This document shows positions 45,140 through 53,060 of a stretch of DNA of 64,000 nt, piece by piece; within the stretch, counting starts at the first letter, position 1, and each line of letters starts with the position of its first letter. The translations under genes were made by a program, and so were the position numbers. The stretch is from Kribbella qitaiheensis (GTDB lineage: Bacteria; Actinomycetota; Actinomycetes; Propionibacteriales; Kribbellaceae), in contig NZ_CP043661.1 in NCBI RefSeq assembly GCF_014217565.1, forward strand, positions 3,844,001 to 3,908,000, in the 5' to 3' direction. The notes under the pieces are model-generated. The model had not been told where the DNA came from. It ran no database searches and saw only the letters and a list, made by a program, of their open reading frames with translations.

Positions 45140-45146
45140 CCCTTCC

Positions 45147-45674
45147 ATGGCAACTGCTGAACTCGTTCTGGGACTGCTGCACAGCGGTCCGGCGCACGGG
45201 TACGACGTCAAGCGCGGGCATGACGCCTGGTTCCCGGACAGCCGCCCGCTCGCGTTCGGGCAGGTGTACACGACGCTGTCCCGGCTGGAGCGCGACGAGC
45301 TGGTGGAGGTCGTCGATCGCGGCTCGGAGGGTGGCCCCGAACGGACCGTCTACGGACTCACCGAGAAGGGCCGCGAGCACCTGGCCGACTGGCTGGCCGA
45401 GCCGATCCAGCCCGCTCTCGGCGCGGTGGACGAGATGGTCCGCAAGGTGGTCGCGACCATCCACACCGGCGAGGACGCGACCGCGTTCCTGGCCCGGCAG
45501 CGGTCCAGCCATCTGCGCCGGATCCGCGAGCTGAGGGCCGCGTCGGCCGATTCCGGCGACGACACCCCGGCCCGGCTGGTGCGGGATTTCATCGCCGTCC
45601 ACCTGGACGCCGATCTGCGCTGGCTTGACGCCGCGCTGGATCGAATCACCGATCTGAAGGAGACCAGTCGATGA
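45147..45674 (+). CDS. PadR family transcriptional regulator
   Basis: A 175-residue regulator. The winged helix is typical of PadR: LVLGLLHSGPAHGYDVKRGH, then LAFGQVYTTLSRLERDELVE and YGLTEKGREHLADWL. The C-terminal part is a dimerisation coiled coil (FLARQRSSHLRRIRELRAAS). The ATG at 45147 is preferred because upstream residues lie in the promoter. Its TGA overlaps the ABC ATPase ATG. PadR regulators next to ABC exporters usually repress them and are released by a toxic ligand. Confidence 0.9.
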   Translation: MATAELVLGLLHSGPAHGYDVKRGHDAWFPDSRPLAFGQVYTTLSRLERDELVEVVDRGSEGGPERTVYGLTEKGREHLADWLAEPIQPALGAVDEMVRKVVATIHTGEDATAFLARQRSSHLRRIRELRAASADSGDDTPARLVRDFIAVHLDADLRWLDAALDRITDLKETSR

Positions 45675-46352
45675 CCGACCTCGCCCTGGAGCTGCTCCGG
45701 GTGGAGTACGCCTACCGCCGCGACGTGGCCCTGCGTGGAGTCTCGCTGAAGGTCAAGCCCGGCGAGGTCGTGGCGATCACGGGTCCGAGCGGCTGCGGCA
45801 AGTCCACCCTGCTGCACTGCGCAGCTGGGATCCTCCGGCCACAGGCCGGGACGGTCCAGCTGGTCGGACAGGACCTGGCGGACCTGTCCGAAGCAGTGCG
45901 GACGCGACTACGGCGTACGCAGGCCGGTGTCGTGCTGCAGTTCGGGCAGCTGGTTCCTGACCTCACGCTGATCGACAACGTGGCGCTGCCGCTGCTCCTG
46001 GAGGGCCACGACCGGGCCGGAGCTCGGCGGGCCGCCAAGGAGTGGCTCGACCGGGGCCGGGGTCGGAGAGGACGCCACTGCGGTGCCGAGCGAGCTCTCG
46101 GGTGGGCAGAACCAGCGGGCGGCCGTGGCGCGGGCACTCGTCACAGGACCGGCGATCGTGTTCGCCGACGAGCCCACCGGCAGCCTGGACAGCGTCGCCG
46201 GTGAGCAGATGATGGACCTGCTGCTCTCCTCCGTGCGCAACGGCGGAGCAGCTTTGGTACTGGTCACCCACGACAACATGGTCGCCGCGTACGCCGACCG
46301 CGAGGTCCGCCTCCGCGACGGCGTCGTACAGCACGAGGTGGCACTGTCGTGA
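45671..46352 (+). CDS. ABC transporter ATP-binding protein with one apparent frameshift
   Basis: A LolD/MacB-type ATPase of 226 residues once one base is removed. The Walker A ITGPSGCGKSTLLHCAAG and Q-loop GVVLQFGQLVPDLT are in the first frame. After KEWLDR the G run at 46053-46056 carries one base too many. In the next frame the signature SELSGGQNQRAAVARAL and Walker B IVFADEPTGSLDS and the switch His (LVTHDNM) follow. All motifs are in order. Start ATG overlaps the PadR stop, end overlaps the permease start. The break is in a GGGGCC site, so likely a sequencing error. Confidence 0.88.
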
Positions 46353-47689
46353 ACCTCGCCACCCTCTTCGAGCTGGCCCGGCCCCGCTCTGCCACCGACC
46401 GCAGCCGCTTCCGGCTGCTGGTGGCCACTATCGCGATCGCTGGCGCATTCCTGCTCGCCGCCTGGCGCATCAAACGGCTGGGCTTCCGCGGCTACTACTA
46501 CTCCGACCAGTACAGCGACTACATCCAGGAAGACGGCATCCGCACCGGTGTCGCCTTCGCTGCCGTCCTGCTGGCCGTCGCGTCCTGCTTGCTGGCGTTC
46601 CAGGCGCTGAAACTCGGTACTGCGGCTCGCGACCGCCGGCTGGGCGCGTTCCGGCTGGCCGGTGCCACTCCCAACCAGGTCCGCGCACTCGGTGCCGTCG
46701 ACGCGGGGATCGCGGGCCTCATCGGTGGCCTCCTGACGGGTCCCCTCTATCTCCTGCTCGCACTGGCGATCCAGACCTTGCCCAGGACGGCCCGGATGCT
46801 GCCACCGGCCAACTCGGTGGATCTGGCGACCTGGCCGATCGTGGCCGTAGTACTGGCCGTCGCAGCCGCCATCGTCGGCGCCCTGCTCGGCCGTGGCGTG
46901 GTCGCAGAGCCACGCGAGCGGCCGGCCAAGACCGCGAACGTCACGCGGGCGGCAGTTGCCTGCGCGGTCGGGATCGGGCTCGTCCTGCTGAGTGGTCTCG
47001 TCTATCGCGCGAGCTCCAGCTTCCTGGTCCTCATAGGCCTCGGTCTCGTGGTCGTCTGTCTAGCGCTGCCTACGGTGCTGGTGGCCTGGCAGGGCAACCG
47101 GCTGGAGCGATCGGGGAATCCCCTGAAGGTGCTCGCCGGCGGACGCCTGCTCAGGACCGTCCGCCCGCACGCCCGGACCCTAGCTCTGCTGGTGTTGTGC
47201 GGAACCGCGCTGGGCTTCGTGGGCGCAATGGGATTCGAGTCCCTCCGCCCTAAGTCGTACAGCTACGACACTGCCTTCTATGTGCCTGGACTGGTCTTCG
47301 CCGCCGGTGCCGCCGTGTTCATCGCCTTGATCGCGGGCATCTCCCTGCTGGCCGGAACGGCTGATGACCTGCTGGATCAGCGCCGCCAGCTGGCCGCGCT
47401 CAACGTCCTAGGCGTCGGCGAGGCACAGCTCCGTGCCTCTGTGCGCTACCAGCTGACAGCCGGCATCACCTGGGCGGTTGCCTGCGGACTGCTGATCGGC
47501 GGAGTGCTGTACGCGCACCTCTCATCGATCGGTTCGTACTCACCCGACCAATCCCTCGGACTACTGGTGACCGCCGGGGTGGCGGTTGTGGGCGCCGGGC
47601 TCGCCTGGCTGGTCGGCGCCGCGGCGGCGTTCCTGCTGCGCGGCCACGTGCACGAGGCGGCCGCCCCGGAGAACCTGCGGTCCACCTGA
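46349..47689 (+). CDS. FtsX-like ABC transporter permease
   Basis: A 446-residue permease. About eight transmembrane helices: residues 25-40, 66-86, 115-140, 165-185, 210-230, 235-255, 285-300 and the last helices (AVACGLLIGGVLYAHLSS, LLVTAGVAVVGAGLAWLVGA). The FtsX-like loop RRLGAFRLAGATPNQVRALG and its second copy QRRQLAALNVLGVGEAQLRA contact the ATPase. GTG at 46349 overlaps the ATPase stop. With PadR and the ATPase it forms an exporter that may expel a peptide, lipid or drug. The substrate is unknown. Confidence 0.9.
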   Translation: MNLATLFELARPRSATDRSRFRLLVATIAIAGAFLLAAWRIKRLGFRGYYYSDQYSDYIQEDGIRTGVAFAAVLLAVASCLLAFQALKLGTAARDRRLGAFRLAGATPNQVRALGAVDAGIAGLIGGLLTGPLYLLLALAIQTLPRTARMLPPANSVDLATWPIVAVVLAVAAAIVGALLGRGVVAEPRERPAKTANVTRAAVACAVGIGLVLLSGLVYRASSSFLVLIGLGLVVVCLALPTVLVAWQGNRLERSGNPLKVLAGGRLLRTVRPHARTLALLVLCGTALGFVGAMGFESLRPKSYSYDTAFYVPGLVFAAGAAVFIALIAGISLLAGTADDLLDQRRQLAALNVLGVGEAQLRASVRYQLTAGITWAVACGLLIGGVLYAHLSSIGSYSPDQSLGLLVTAGVAVVGAGLAWLVGAAAAFLLRGHVHEAAAPENLRST

Positions 47690-47754
47690 GGCCGGGCGGC
47701 TCCTCTTGCCGCCCGGTCCCGGCAAGCCACAGGTTATTCATAACTCAGTACTGT

Positions 47755-47779
47755 GCAATGTGTAATAGCCTGTCATTGC
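47755..47779. promoter_or_regulatory. Short inverted repeat upstream of the CDP-alcohol phosphatidyltransferase gene
   Basis: GCAATG (47755-47760) and CATTGC (47774-47779) with a 13-base spacer lie about 30-50 bases before the start, in a locally A/T-rich stretch. It could be an operator. No regulator is identified. Confidence 0.3.
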
Positions 47780-47807
47780 GCGATCACTCGGATGGAGGGG
47801 GCCTGGA

Positions 47808-48462
47808 ATGGCTACGACGCAGGTGCCTACAGCGACGACGGCACAGCGGTTGGCACTGCCGTCCCCGCCTGCACTGTTGCTCGGCGTACCGAACAGAGTC
47901 ACGCTGGTCCGCACCTTGCTCGCGATGGTCGTCGCCACGGTGGCGTTCCGCACCGGCGACCCGGGCCTGGCTGGTGGCGGGCTACGCCGCCTACTGGCTC
48001 GGCGACATGGCCGACGGCGCGGTCGCGCGGTACCGGCACGAGGAGACGGTGGCCGGCGCCGTCTTCGACATCGTCAGCGACCGGGCCTGCTCGTTCCTGC
48101 TGGCGGCGGCCTTCATGGCGACCTACCCGGATGTGATCGGCCCGCTGGCAATCTTCCTGATCCAGTTCGGGGTGCTCGACACAATGCTGTCGCTGGCCTT
48201 CCTGCTCTGGCCGGACCTGCTGAGCCCGAACTACTTCTACCGGGTCGACCGGCGGATCTACGCGTGGAACTGGTCCCGGCTGGCGAAGGCGTTCAACACC
48301 GCCGCCGTGGTGATCTCGCTGGTGGCCGGACATCTGGCCGGGACGATCTGGCCGGCGTACGCCGTGGCGCTGGCCGCGGTCGTCGTCAAGGTGCTGTCCC
48401 TCGGCCGGCTGCTCGCAATCCTGCGCGGCCGGCGGCCCGCAGTACCGGCCGGCGTTCGATGA
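47808..48462 (+). CDS. CDP-alcohol phosphatidyltransferase family protein with one apparent frameshift
   Basis: About 217 residues after removing one G from the run 47963-47965. The N-terminal part is NRVTLVRTLLAMVVATVAFR. The other frame continues WLVAGYAAYWLGDMADGAVA and RYRHEETVAGAVFDIVSDR. The family motif DGx2ARx8Gx3Dx3D is complete across that second part. Four to five membrane helices follow (IFLIQFGVLDTMLSLAFLLW, AAVVISLVAGHLAGTIW). The enzyme joins a CDP-linked lipid to an alcohol in phospholipid synthesis. GGAGGGGG precedes the ATG. The break is in a GGGCC site. Confidence 0.82.
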
Positions 48463-48580
48463 GCCGTCCAACCCAGGGCTGTCAAGGGAGGCCCGACCCG
48501 GACCGCAGTGGCGCCTGGTTCACTCGCAGGTGGTGCTGACCTCCGTGTTGTCGCCGGCGGCCGGGCATAACATCGGTGGC

Positions 48581-49069
48581 ATGTGGGTCTGGCAGCTGGC
48601 CTTGGCGGTGGGCTTCGGGATCGGGTCCGCCGTCATCCCTGTGATGAACGCGGAGGCGTACGTCCTCGTCGGCGGCGGCTCCGGCGCACTGGACCCGGTA
48701 GTCGCCGCGATCGGCGTCTCGGTCGGCCAGACCATCGGCAAGGTCGCGATGTTCCTGGCCGTCCGCTACCGGCCCGGGTACGCCAAGAAGGTGGCCAGGG
48801 AGCCGAAACCGGTCGACCTCGGCACCCGGCGCGGCCGGTTCATCCAGTGGAACCGTGGGGTTAGCAAACGCCTGCTCGACGCGATGAGCGATCGCCGCTG
48901 GGGGATCCCGGTGACTTTGCTCAGCGCATCGGTCGGCATCCCACCCCTGTACGGCGTCGCCCTGATCGGCGGCGCCAGCCGGATGGGCGTCGTCACCTTC
49001 GGCCTCTCGACCCTGGTCGGCCGGCTGGCCCGCTTCATCACCCTGGCGTTGGGCGTCGGCCTCTTCTAG
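48581..49069 (+). CDS. DedA-like (VTT domain) membrane protein
   Basis: A 162-residue membrane protein with hydrophobic segments (WQLALAVGFGIGSAVIPVMN, VVAAIGVSVGQTIGKVAMFL, GVALIGGASRMGVVTFGLST). ALGVGQTIGKVAMFLAVRY-like sequence and an IPPLYGVALIGGASRM loop fit the SNARE-associated/VTT family, whose members act in lipid flipping and envelope homeostasis. The family's usual first motif [F/Y]xxxR is only partly seen. The ATG at 48581 was chosen over the GTG at 48530 as the N-terminal residues before it are not hydrophobic. It is convergent with purC (12-base gap). Confidence 0.65.
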   Translation: MWVWQLALAVGFGIGSAVIPVMNAEAYVLVGGGSGALDPVVAAIGVSVGQTIGKVAMFLAVRYRPGYAKKVAREPKPVDLGTRRGRFIQWNRGVSKRLLDAMSDRRWGIPVTLLSASVGIPPLYGVALIGGASRMGVVTFGLSTLVGRLARFITLALGVGLF

Positions 49070-49081
49070 CTTTTGGAGTGT

Positions 49082-49954
49082 TCAGCTGAAGGTGCGGCCG
49101 GTGAGGCTTTCGTAGGCGTCGATGTACGCCGAGCGGGTGCGCTCGATCACCTCGTCGGTCAGCGGCGGCGGCGCCTGTCCCGACTTGAGATCCCAGCCCG
49201 ACTCGAACTGCAGCCAGTCGCGCACGATCTGCTTGTCGTACGACGGCTGCTGCTTGCCCGGCGCCCACTGGTCGGCCGGCCAGAACCGGCTCGAGTCCGG
49301 CGTCAGCACCTCGTCGGCGAGCACGATCGTGCCGTCGGCCCGGGCGCCGAACTCGAACTTGGTGTCGGCCAGGATGATCCCGCGCTTCTCGGCCCGGGCG
49401 TGCGCATCGCGGTAGAGGTCCAGGGTCAGCTTCCGCAGCGCGTCGGCAGTCTCCGCGCCGACAGTCGCCACCACCGCGTCGTACGAGACGTTCTCGTCGT
49501 GGTCACCCAGGTCGGCCTTGCTGGCCGGGGTGAAGATCGGCTCGTCCAGTCGCGAGCCCTCGACCAGTCCGGAGCGCAGCGGGATGCCGCAGACCTCGCC
49601 GGTCGCGTTGTAGTCGAGCAGGCCGGTTCCGCTCAGGTACCCGCGGGCCACGCACTCGACCGGGAACATCTCGAGCTTCTCGCAGAGCACCGCACGGCCC
49701 GCGACCTCGGCCGGGACGTCGGTCGAGCGGATGTGGTTCGGCACGTCCAGCTGCTCGAACCACCACAGGCTCATCGCCGTCAGCACCTTGCCCTTGTCCG
49801 GGATCGGCGTCGTCAGGATCCAGTCGAACGCGCTCATCCGGTCACTCGCGACCATCAGCAGCTCGCCGGACTCCAGCTCGTACAGGTCCCGGACCTTGCC
49901 GGAGTGGAGATGCTTCGCACCGGGGATCTCGACGGCCTGCGGGAGTGTGGTCAT
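49082..49954 (-). CDS. purC: SAICAR synthase PurC
   Basis: A 290-residue phosphoribosylaminoimidazole-succinocarboxamide synthase, joining CAIR and aspartate with ATP. HSGKVRDLYELESGELLMVA is the ATP-binding strand, and SDRMSAFDWILTTPIPDKGK, VECVARGYLSGTGL, RSGLVEGSRLDEPIFTPASK and LADTKFEFGARADG are diagnostic. Length fits the long type seen in actinobacteria. The ATG at 49954 overlaps the stop of the FAD monooxygenase gene, so purC is translated downstream of it. Confidence 0.96.
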   Translation of the reverse strand: MTTLPQAVEIPGAKHLHSGKVRDLYELESGELLMVASDRMSAFDWILTTPIPDKGKVLTAMSLWWFEQLDVPNHIRSTDVPAEVAGRAVLCEKLEMFPVECVARGYLSGTGLLDYNATGEVCGIPLRSGLVEGSRLDEPIFTPASKADLGDHDENVSYDAVVATVGAETADALRKLTLDLYRDAHARAEKRGIILADTKFEFGARADGTIVLADEVLTPDSSRFWPADQWAPGKQQPSYDKQIVRDWLQFESGWDLKSGQAPPPLTDEVIERTRSAYIDAYESLTGRTFS

Positions 49955-51111
49955 ACCCGGGATTGTTCCATCCGGCGCCGCTTCCCCCGCAACGAGGCCG
50001 CCTCGCCTGCCAGCCCGAGGACGCCGTCCCGGACCGCGATGAGGATTCCACTGTCCAGTTGGCCGAGCCGCCCAACCGCACGCGACCGCTTGACCAGCTT
50101 GGTGGTGACAGGCCGCCGCTCAGCGTCGTACCGACTGAGCGCAGTACTCAGGTCCGGGGTGGCGCGGAGGTGCTTGGCGAGGGCGCCGGCGTCTTCGATG
50201 GCCGAGCAGGCGCCGCGGCCGAGGTTCGGTGTCATCGCGTGCGCGGCGTCGCCGAGCAGGACCACCCGGCCCTCGACGAACGGAGGCAGCGGTGTCGCCA
50301 GGTCGTAGATGTCGTTCTGCAGCACGGCTTCCGGCGGCGTACCGGCCAGCAGCGCCGGGATCGGGTCATGCCAGTCGGCGAACGCCGCGGTGACGTCGCC
50401 ATGCAGTCCGCCAGGTCCAGCGGGCGCACCCGCAGGCCGGTTCGCCGTCGCGTACCAGTAGATCCGCCCGTCGATCAGCTTCGCGAACCCGAAGCGCTGG
50501 CCACGCCCCCACGTCTCACCACCGCCGTCGCCGGTCTCGACCTCAGCAATCCCCCGGTACGCCGTGTAGCCCGAGTACCGCGGCCCCGCATACCCCTGGT
50601 GAAGCGCGCCCCGCACCACACTCCGGATCCCATCCGCCGCAACCACCAGCTCCGCAGTGAACTCCTCGTACTGCGTACTCACGCTCACGCCACCCGACTC
50701 CACGGCGACGCCTCTGACGACTACGCGAGCCGCGTTTTGGGTCACCTCGGTGACGGTGATGCCGGTGCGGATCGTGACTGCTGGGCCGAGCTTGTCGGTG
50801 ATCAGCTCGTGGAGCTGCGCGCGGTGGATCATCACCGGCAGTTCCAGGCCGAGATCGGGAGCCTCGACCACCCACCGCCCGTCCGATCGCCGCATTCCGG
50901 CCGGGTCGCCGGCCGCCGCGACCTTCTGGAGGCCCGCCACCCCTAGCCCCTCCAGCACCCCGGCCGCGCCTGGCCAGACCGAGATCCCCGCGCCGATCTC
51001 GCCGAGCTCGGCCGCCCGCTCGAGCACCGTGACCTGCCAGCCGCACTGCTCCAGCGCGACGGCCGCCGTCACCCCACCGATCCCCGCTCCCACCACAATC
51101 GCTGTCTTCAT
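49951..51111 (-). CDS. FAD-dependent monooxygenase (salicylate hydroxylase-like)
   Basis: A 386-residue flavoprotein. GxGxxG motif IVVGAGIGGVTAAVALEQ at the N-terminus binds the FAD adenylate, VAADGIRSVVR is the DG motif, and VVLLGDAAHAMTPNLGRGAC the GD motif that holds the FAD ribityl and active site. LERAAELGEIGAGISV is typical of group A aromatic hydroxylases. These enzymes hydroxylate aromatic compounds with NAD(P)H and O2. A palindrome sits 8 bases upstream of the ATG and the TetR gene is divergent. Its ATGA overlap with purC ties a catabolic enzyme to a purine gene. Confidence 0.9.
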   Translation of the reverse strand: MKTAIVVGAGIGGVTAAVALEQCGWQVTVLERAAELGEIGAGISVWPGAAGVLEGLGVAGLQKVAAAGDPAGMRRSDGRWVVEAPDLGLELPVMIHRAQLHELITDKLGPAVTIRTGITVTEVTQNAARVVVRGVAVESGGVSVSTQYEEFTAELVVAADGIRSVVRGALHQGYAGPRYSGYTAYRGIAEVETGDGGGETWGRGQRFGFAKLIDGRIYWYATANRPAGAPAGPGGLHGDVTAAFADWHDPIPALLAGTPPEAVLQNDIYDLATPLPPFVEGRVVLLGDAAHAMTPNLGRGACSAIEDAGALAKHLRATPDLSTALSRYDAERRPVTTKLVKRSRAVGRLGQLDSGILIAVRDGVLGLAGEAASLRGKRRRMEQSRV

Positions 51112-51118
51112 GCCTGGA

Positions 51119-51134
51119 CTCTACATTTGTAGAG
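51119..51134. promoter_or_regulatory. TetR operator candidate between the monooxygenase and the TetR gene
   Basis: CTCTACA-TT-TGTAGAG is a perfect 7-2-7 palindrome 8 bases before the monooxygenase start and about 50 bases from the TetR start. Its location and symmetry suit a TetR dimer site. Binding is inferred. Confidence 0.65.
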
Positions 51135-51185
51135 GATGATTGGATAGAGTGAGCCCCATGAACGCCGATACCGGAGACTTGCCGC

Positions 51186-51842
51186 GTGACAGAGGCTGCT
51201 GAGACGACGGGCGCTGAGACTGGGCCAGCTGGAGAGCGGGCTGCTGGAGAGCGGCCCGCCGGAGCGAAGGCGGTGCCGCTGGGTGAGGATCGCCGGGATG
51301 CGATCGCCGACGCGGCGATTCATCTGGTCGCCACCCGTGGGCTCCGCGGGCTCACCCACCGCGCGGTGGACGCCGAGGCCGGGCTGCCGCCGGGCTCCAC
51401 GTCGTACTACCTGCGTACCCGCAACGCGCTGCTCACCGCCTGCGTGAACCGGATGCTCGCCCGCGACCTCACCGCCACCTCCCCCGATCCAGGCAGTGCC
51501 CCACTGGAGGAGTTCATGGTGGGGATGGTCGTCGGCTTGGCGAACGAGCGGGCCGACGACCTGGCCGCGAGGTACGAACTGTCCCTGGAAGCCCGCCGCC
51601 AACCGGAACTCCAGGACGCGATCATCCAGGGCGGCCGCCAACTGCGCGAAGGGCTGGCACACATGCTGGCAGCGCTGGGCATCCCGGACGCCACCGAGGC
51701 CGCCTGGCCGGTCGCGGCGATGATGGACGGCCTTCTCTACGACCGCCTGGCCGGCGCCGGCACCACGCTGTCACCCAAGGCCTACGAGCACGCCGTACGC
51801 CGCTCCCTCACCGCCCTACTCGCCGGCCTCAGGCCTCACTGA
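51186..51842 (+). CDS. TetR family transcriptional regulator
   Basis: A 218-residue TetR regulator. A Gly/Ala/Glu-rich leader of about 30 residues precedes the helix-turn-helix: DAIADAAIHLVATRGLRGLT, then HRAVDAEAGLPPGSTSYYLR. The C-terminal ligand domain resembles the TetR_C_33/rhodanese-like group (LEARRQPELQDAIIQGGRQL). GTG at 51186 is the best start, as an upstream ATG at 51160 is in another frame with an early stop. Divergent from the FAD monooxygenase, it most likely represses that gene (and by readthrough purC). Confidence 0.88.
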   Translation: MTEAAETTGAETGPAGERAAGERPAGAKAVPLGEDRRDAIADAAIHLVATRGLRGLTHRAVDAEAGLPPGSTSYYLRTRNALLTACVNRMLARDLTATSPDPGSAPLEEFMVGMVVGLANERADDLAARYELSLEARRQPELQDAIIQGGRQLREGLAHMLAALGIPDATEAAWPVAAMMDGLLYDRLAGAGTTLSPKAYEHAVRRSLTALLAGLRPH

Positions 51843-51857
51843 CCGGCTGCGTGCGGG

Positions 51858-52277
51858 TCAGAGGCGCTCGGTGACGGTGATGAAGGTGAAGTAGGCGACA
51901 CCGACCACCATGCCGACGTGGCCGAGGATCGAGAGGCCGGCACCGGAACCCCAGGCGTCGGCCGCCGCTCCCTTCGCGTGCTTGCTCGCGCTCGGCAGCC
52001 AGCGGGCCAGCAGCAACAATCCGATGATTGCCAGCAGCCACCACCCCGCCAGCGCGGCGAGCGCGATCAGCCGCGTGCCGGTGACGAGGGCAACGATCCA
52101 CACGATCAGAGTCAGTACTCCGATCGTCGTGTGGATCCGCACCAGGGCAGACGAAAAGTTGGAGACGCCGCTCGCCCGGTGGCCGTCGCCGGACTCACCG
52201 CCGAGCCGGATGCGTGTCAGCAAGACGACGACAGCGCCCAGGGCGGTCAGGAACCAGGTGACGTTCGACCATTCCAC
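51858..52277 (-). CDS. Small membrane protein of unknown function
   Basis: A 139-residue protein with about four transmembrane helices: VTWFLTALGAVVVLLTRI, TTIGVLTLIVWIVALVTGTR, AALAGWWLLAIIGLLLLARW and LGHVGMVVGVAYFTFITVTE. GTG at 52277 (EWSNVTWF) fits a GGGG site 2-5 bases earlier. The longer frame to 52307 adds only polar residues. Its end is 15 bases from the convergent TetR stop. No family recognised. Confidence 0.65.
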   Translation of the reverse strand: MEWSNVTWFLTALGAVVVLLTRIRLGGESGDGHRASGVSNFSSALVRIHTTIGVLTLIVWIVALVTGTRLIALAALAGWWLLAIIGLLLLARWLPSASKHAKGAAADAWGSGAGLSILGHVGMVVGVAYFTFITVTERL

Positions 52278-52450
52278 GCCCCGATCTTTACCCCACTCTC
52301 CGGCCAACGGAACCCTTCGTGTGTCATCCCACCCAGTGGACCACTCTCAACGCTGGTCTCAGACGCAACCGAACCGCCAACCTTGCTGGGCTGGCGGTCC
52401 GGTCGATACCGGTTCAAACAGTGCGGTCTTGACCGCTGGACTGGGCGTGG

Positions 52451-53035
52451 TCAGGTAGTGCGCGTCTGACCGCTGGACTGGGTCGGGTCAGGCACCTGCT
52501 GACCCGAGTCCTGCGTGCCGGTGCTGGGCTGCGCCCCCGGCAGCTGATTCGGGTCGGTCCCTTGCCCCGGCACGGTCCCCTGCCCCGGCACAGTGCCCTG
52601 ACCTGTACCGTTCTGGCCCGTTCCACCCTGTCCGGTTCCGTTCTGGCCCGTTCCACCCTGTCCGGTTCCGTTCTGGCCGGTGCCGCCTTGAGTTTGGCCC
52701 GGGAACTGGCCGAAGCGACCACCGCCACCCGGTCCGCCGAACTGCGTCTGGTCGGTACCAGCCGAGCCACCCCAGGCATGCCCGACGGCAGTGCCACCAA
52801 GGAACGCCAGTACTGCGAGCAGCGACCCAGCACCAGCTAACGCCAGCCCGGTCGGCTTCCCGTCCGACGACCGCCACCTCGCCTTCCCACTCACCGCAGC
52901 AACTCCCTGCCCAGCAGGCTGACCACCAACCGGGTACTGCTCCGCGGGGTGTTGCTGCTCCGCAGGTGGCTGGCTGCCGGCGATCCACTGGGGAAGCTCG
53001 GGGGTGTACTGCGGGCTATTGGGGTTCTGTGTCAT
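52451..53035 (-). CDS. Membrane-anchored protein with a Gly/Thr/Gln/Asn repeat tail
   Basis: A 194-residue protein. N-terminal 50 residues are Pro/Gln-rich and probably cytosolic. A single transmembrane helix follows (LALAGAGSLLAVLAFLGGTA, about residues 63-82). The outer part is low complexity: GGPGGGGRFGQFPGQTQ, then GGTGQNGTGQ repeated three times and GTVPGQ repeated twice. The repeats are exact at DNA level (52611-52687). It lies 25 bases downstream of the GT39 gene, whose protein has a similar Gly/Thr-rich stretch, so a surface-exposed partner of that enzyme is possible. Confidence 0.65.
   Translation of the reverse strand: MTQNPNSPQYTPELPQWIAGSQPPAEQQHPAEQYPVGGQPAGQGVAAVSGKARWRSSDGKPTGLALAGAGSLLAVLAFLGGTAVGHAWGGSAGTDQTQFGGPGGGGRFGQFPGQTQGGTGQNGTGQGGTGQNGTGQGGTGQNGTGQGTVPGQGTVPGQGTDPNQLPGAQPSTGTQDSGQQVPDPTQSSGQTRTT
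52611..52687. repeat. Tandem 30-bp repeat inside the membrane-anchored protein gene
   Basis: Two exact 30-base units (52611-52640, 52641-52670) starting TTCTGGCCCG and a partial third (52671-52687) encode the GGTGQNGTGQ repeats on the minus strand. An 18-base repeat (CCCGGCACGG/CCCGGCACAG) encoding GTVPGQ lies next to it. Confidence 0.85.
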
Positions 53036-53060
53036 TTCGTACTCCGGTTGGTCGAGGCGG

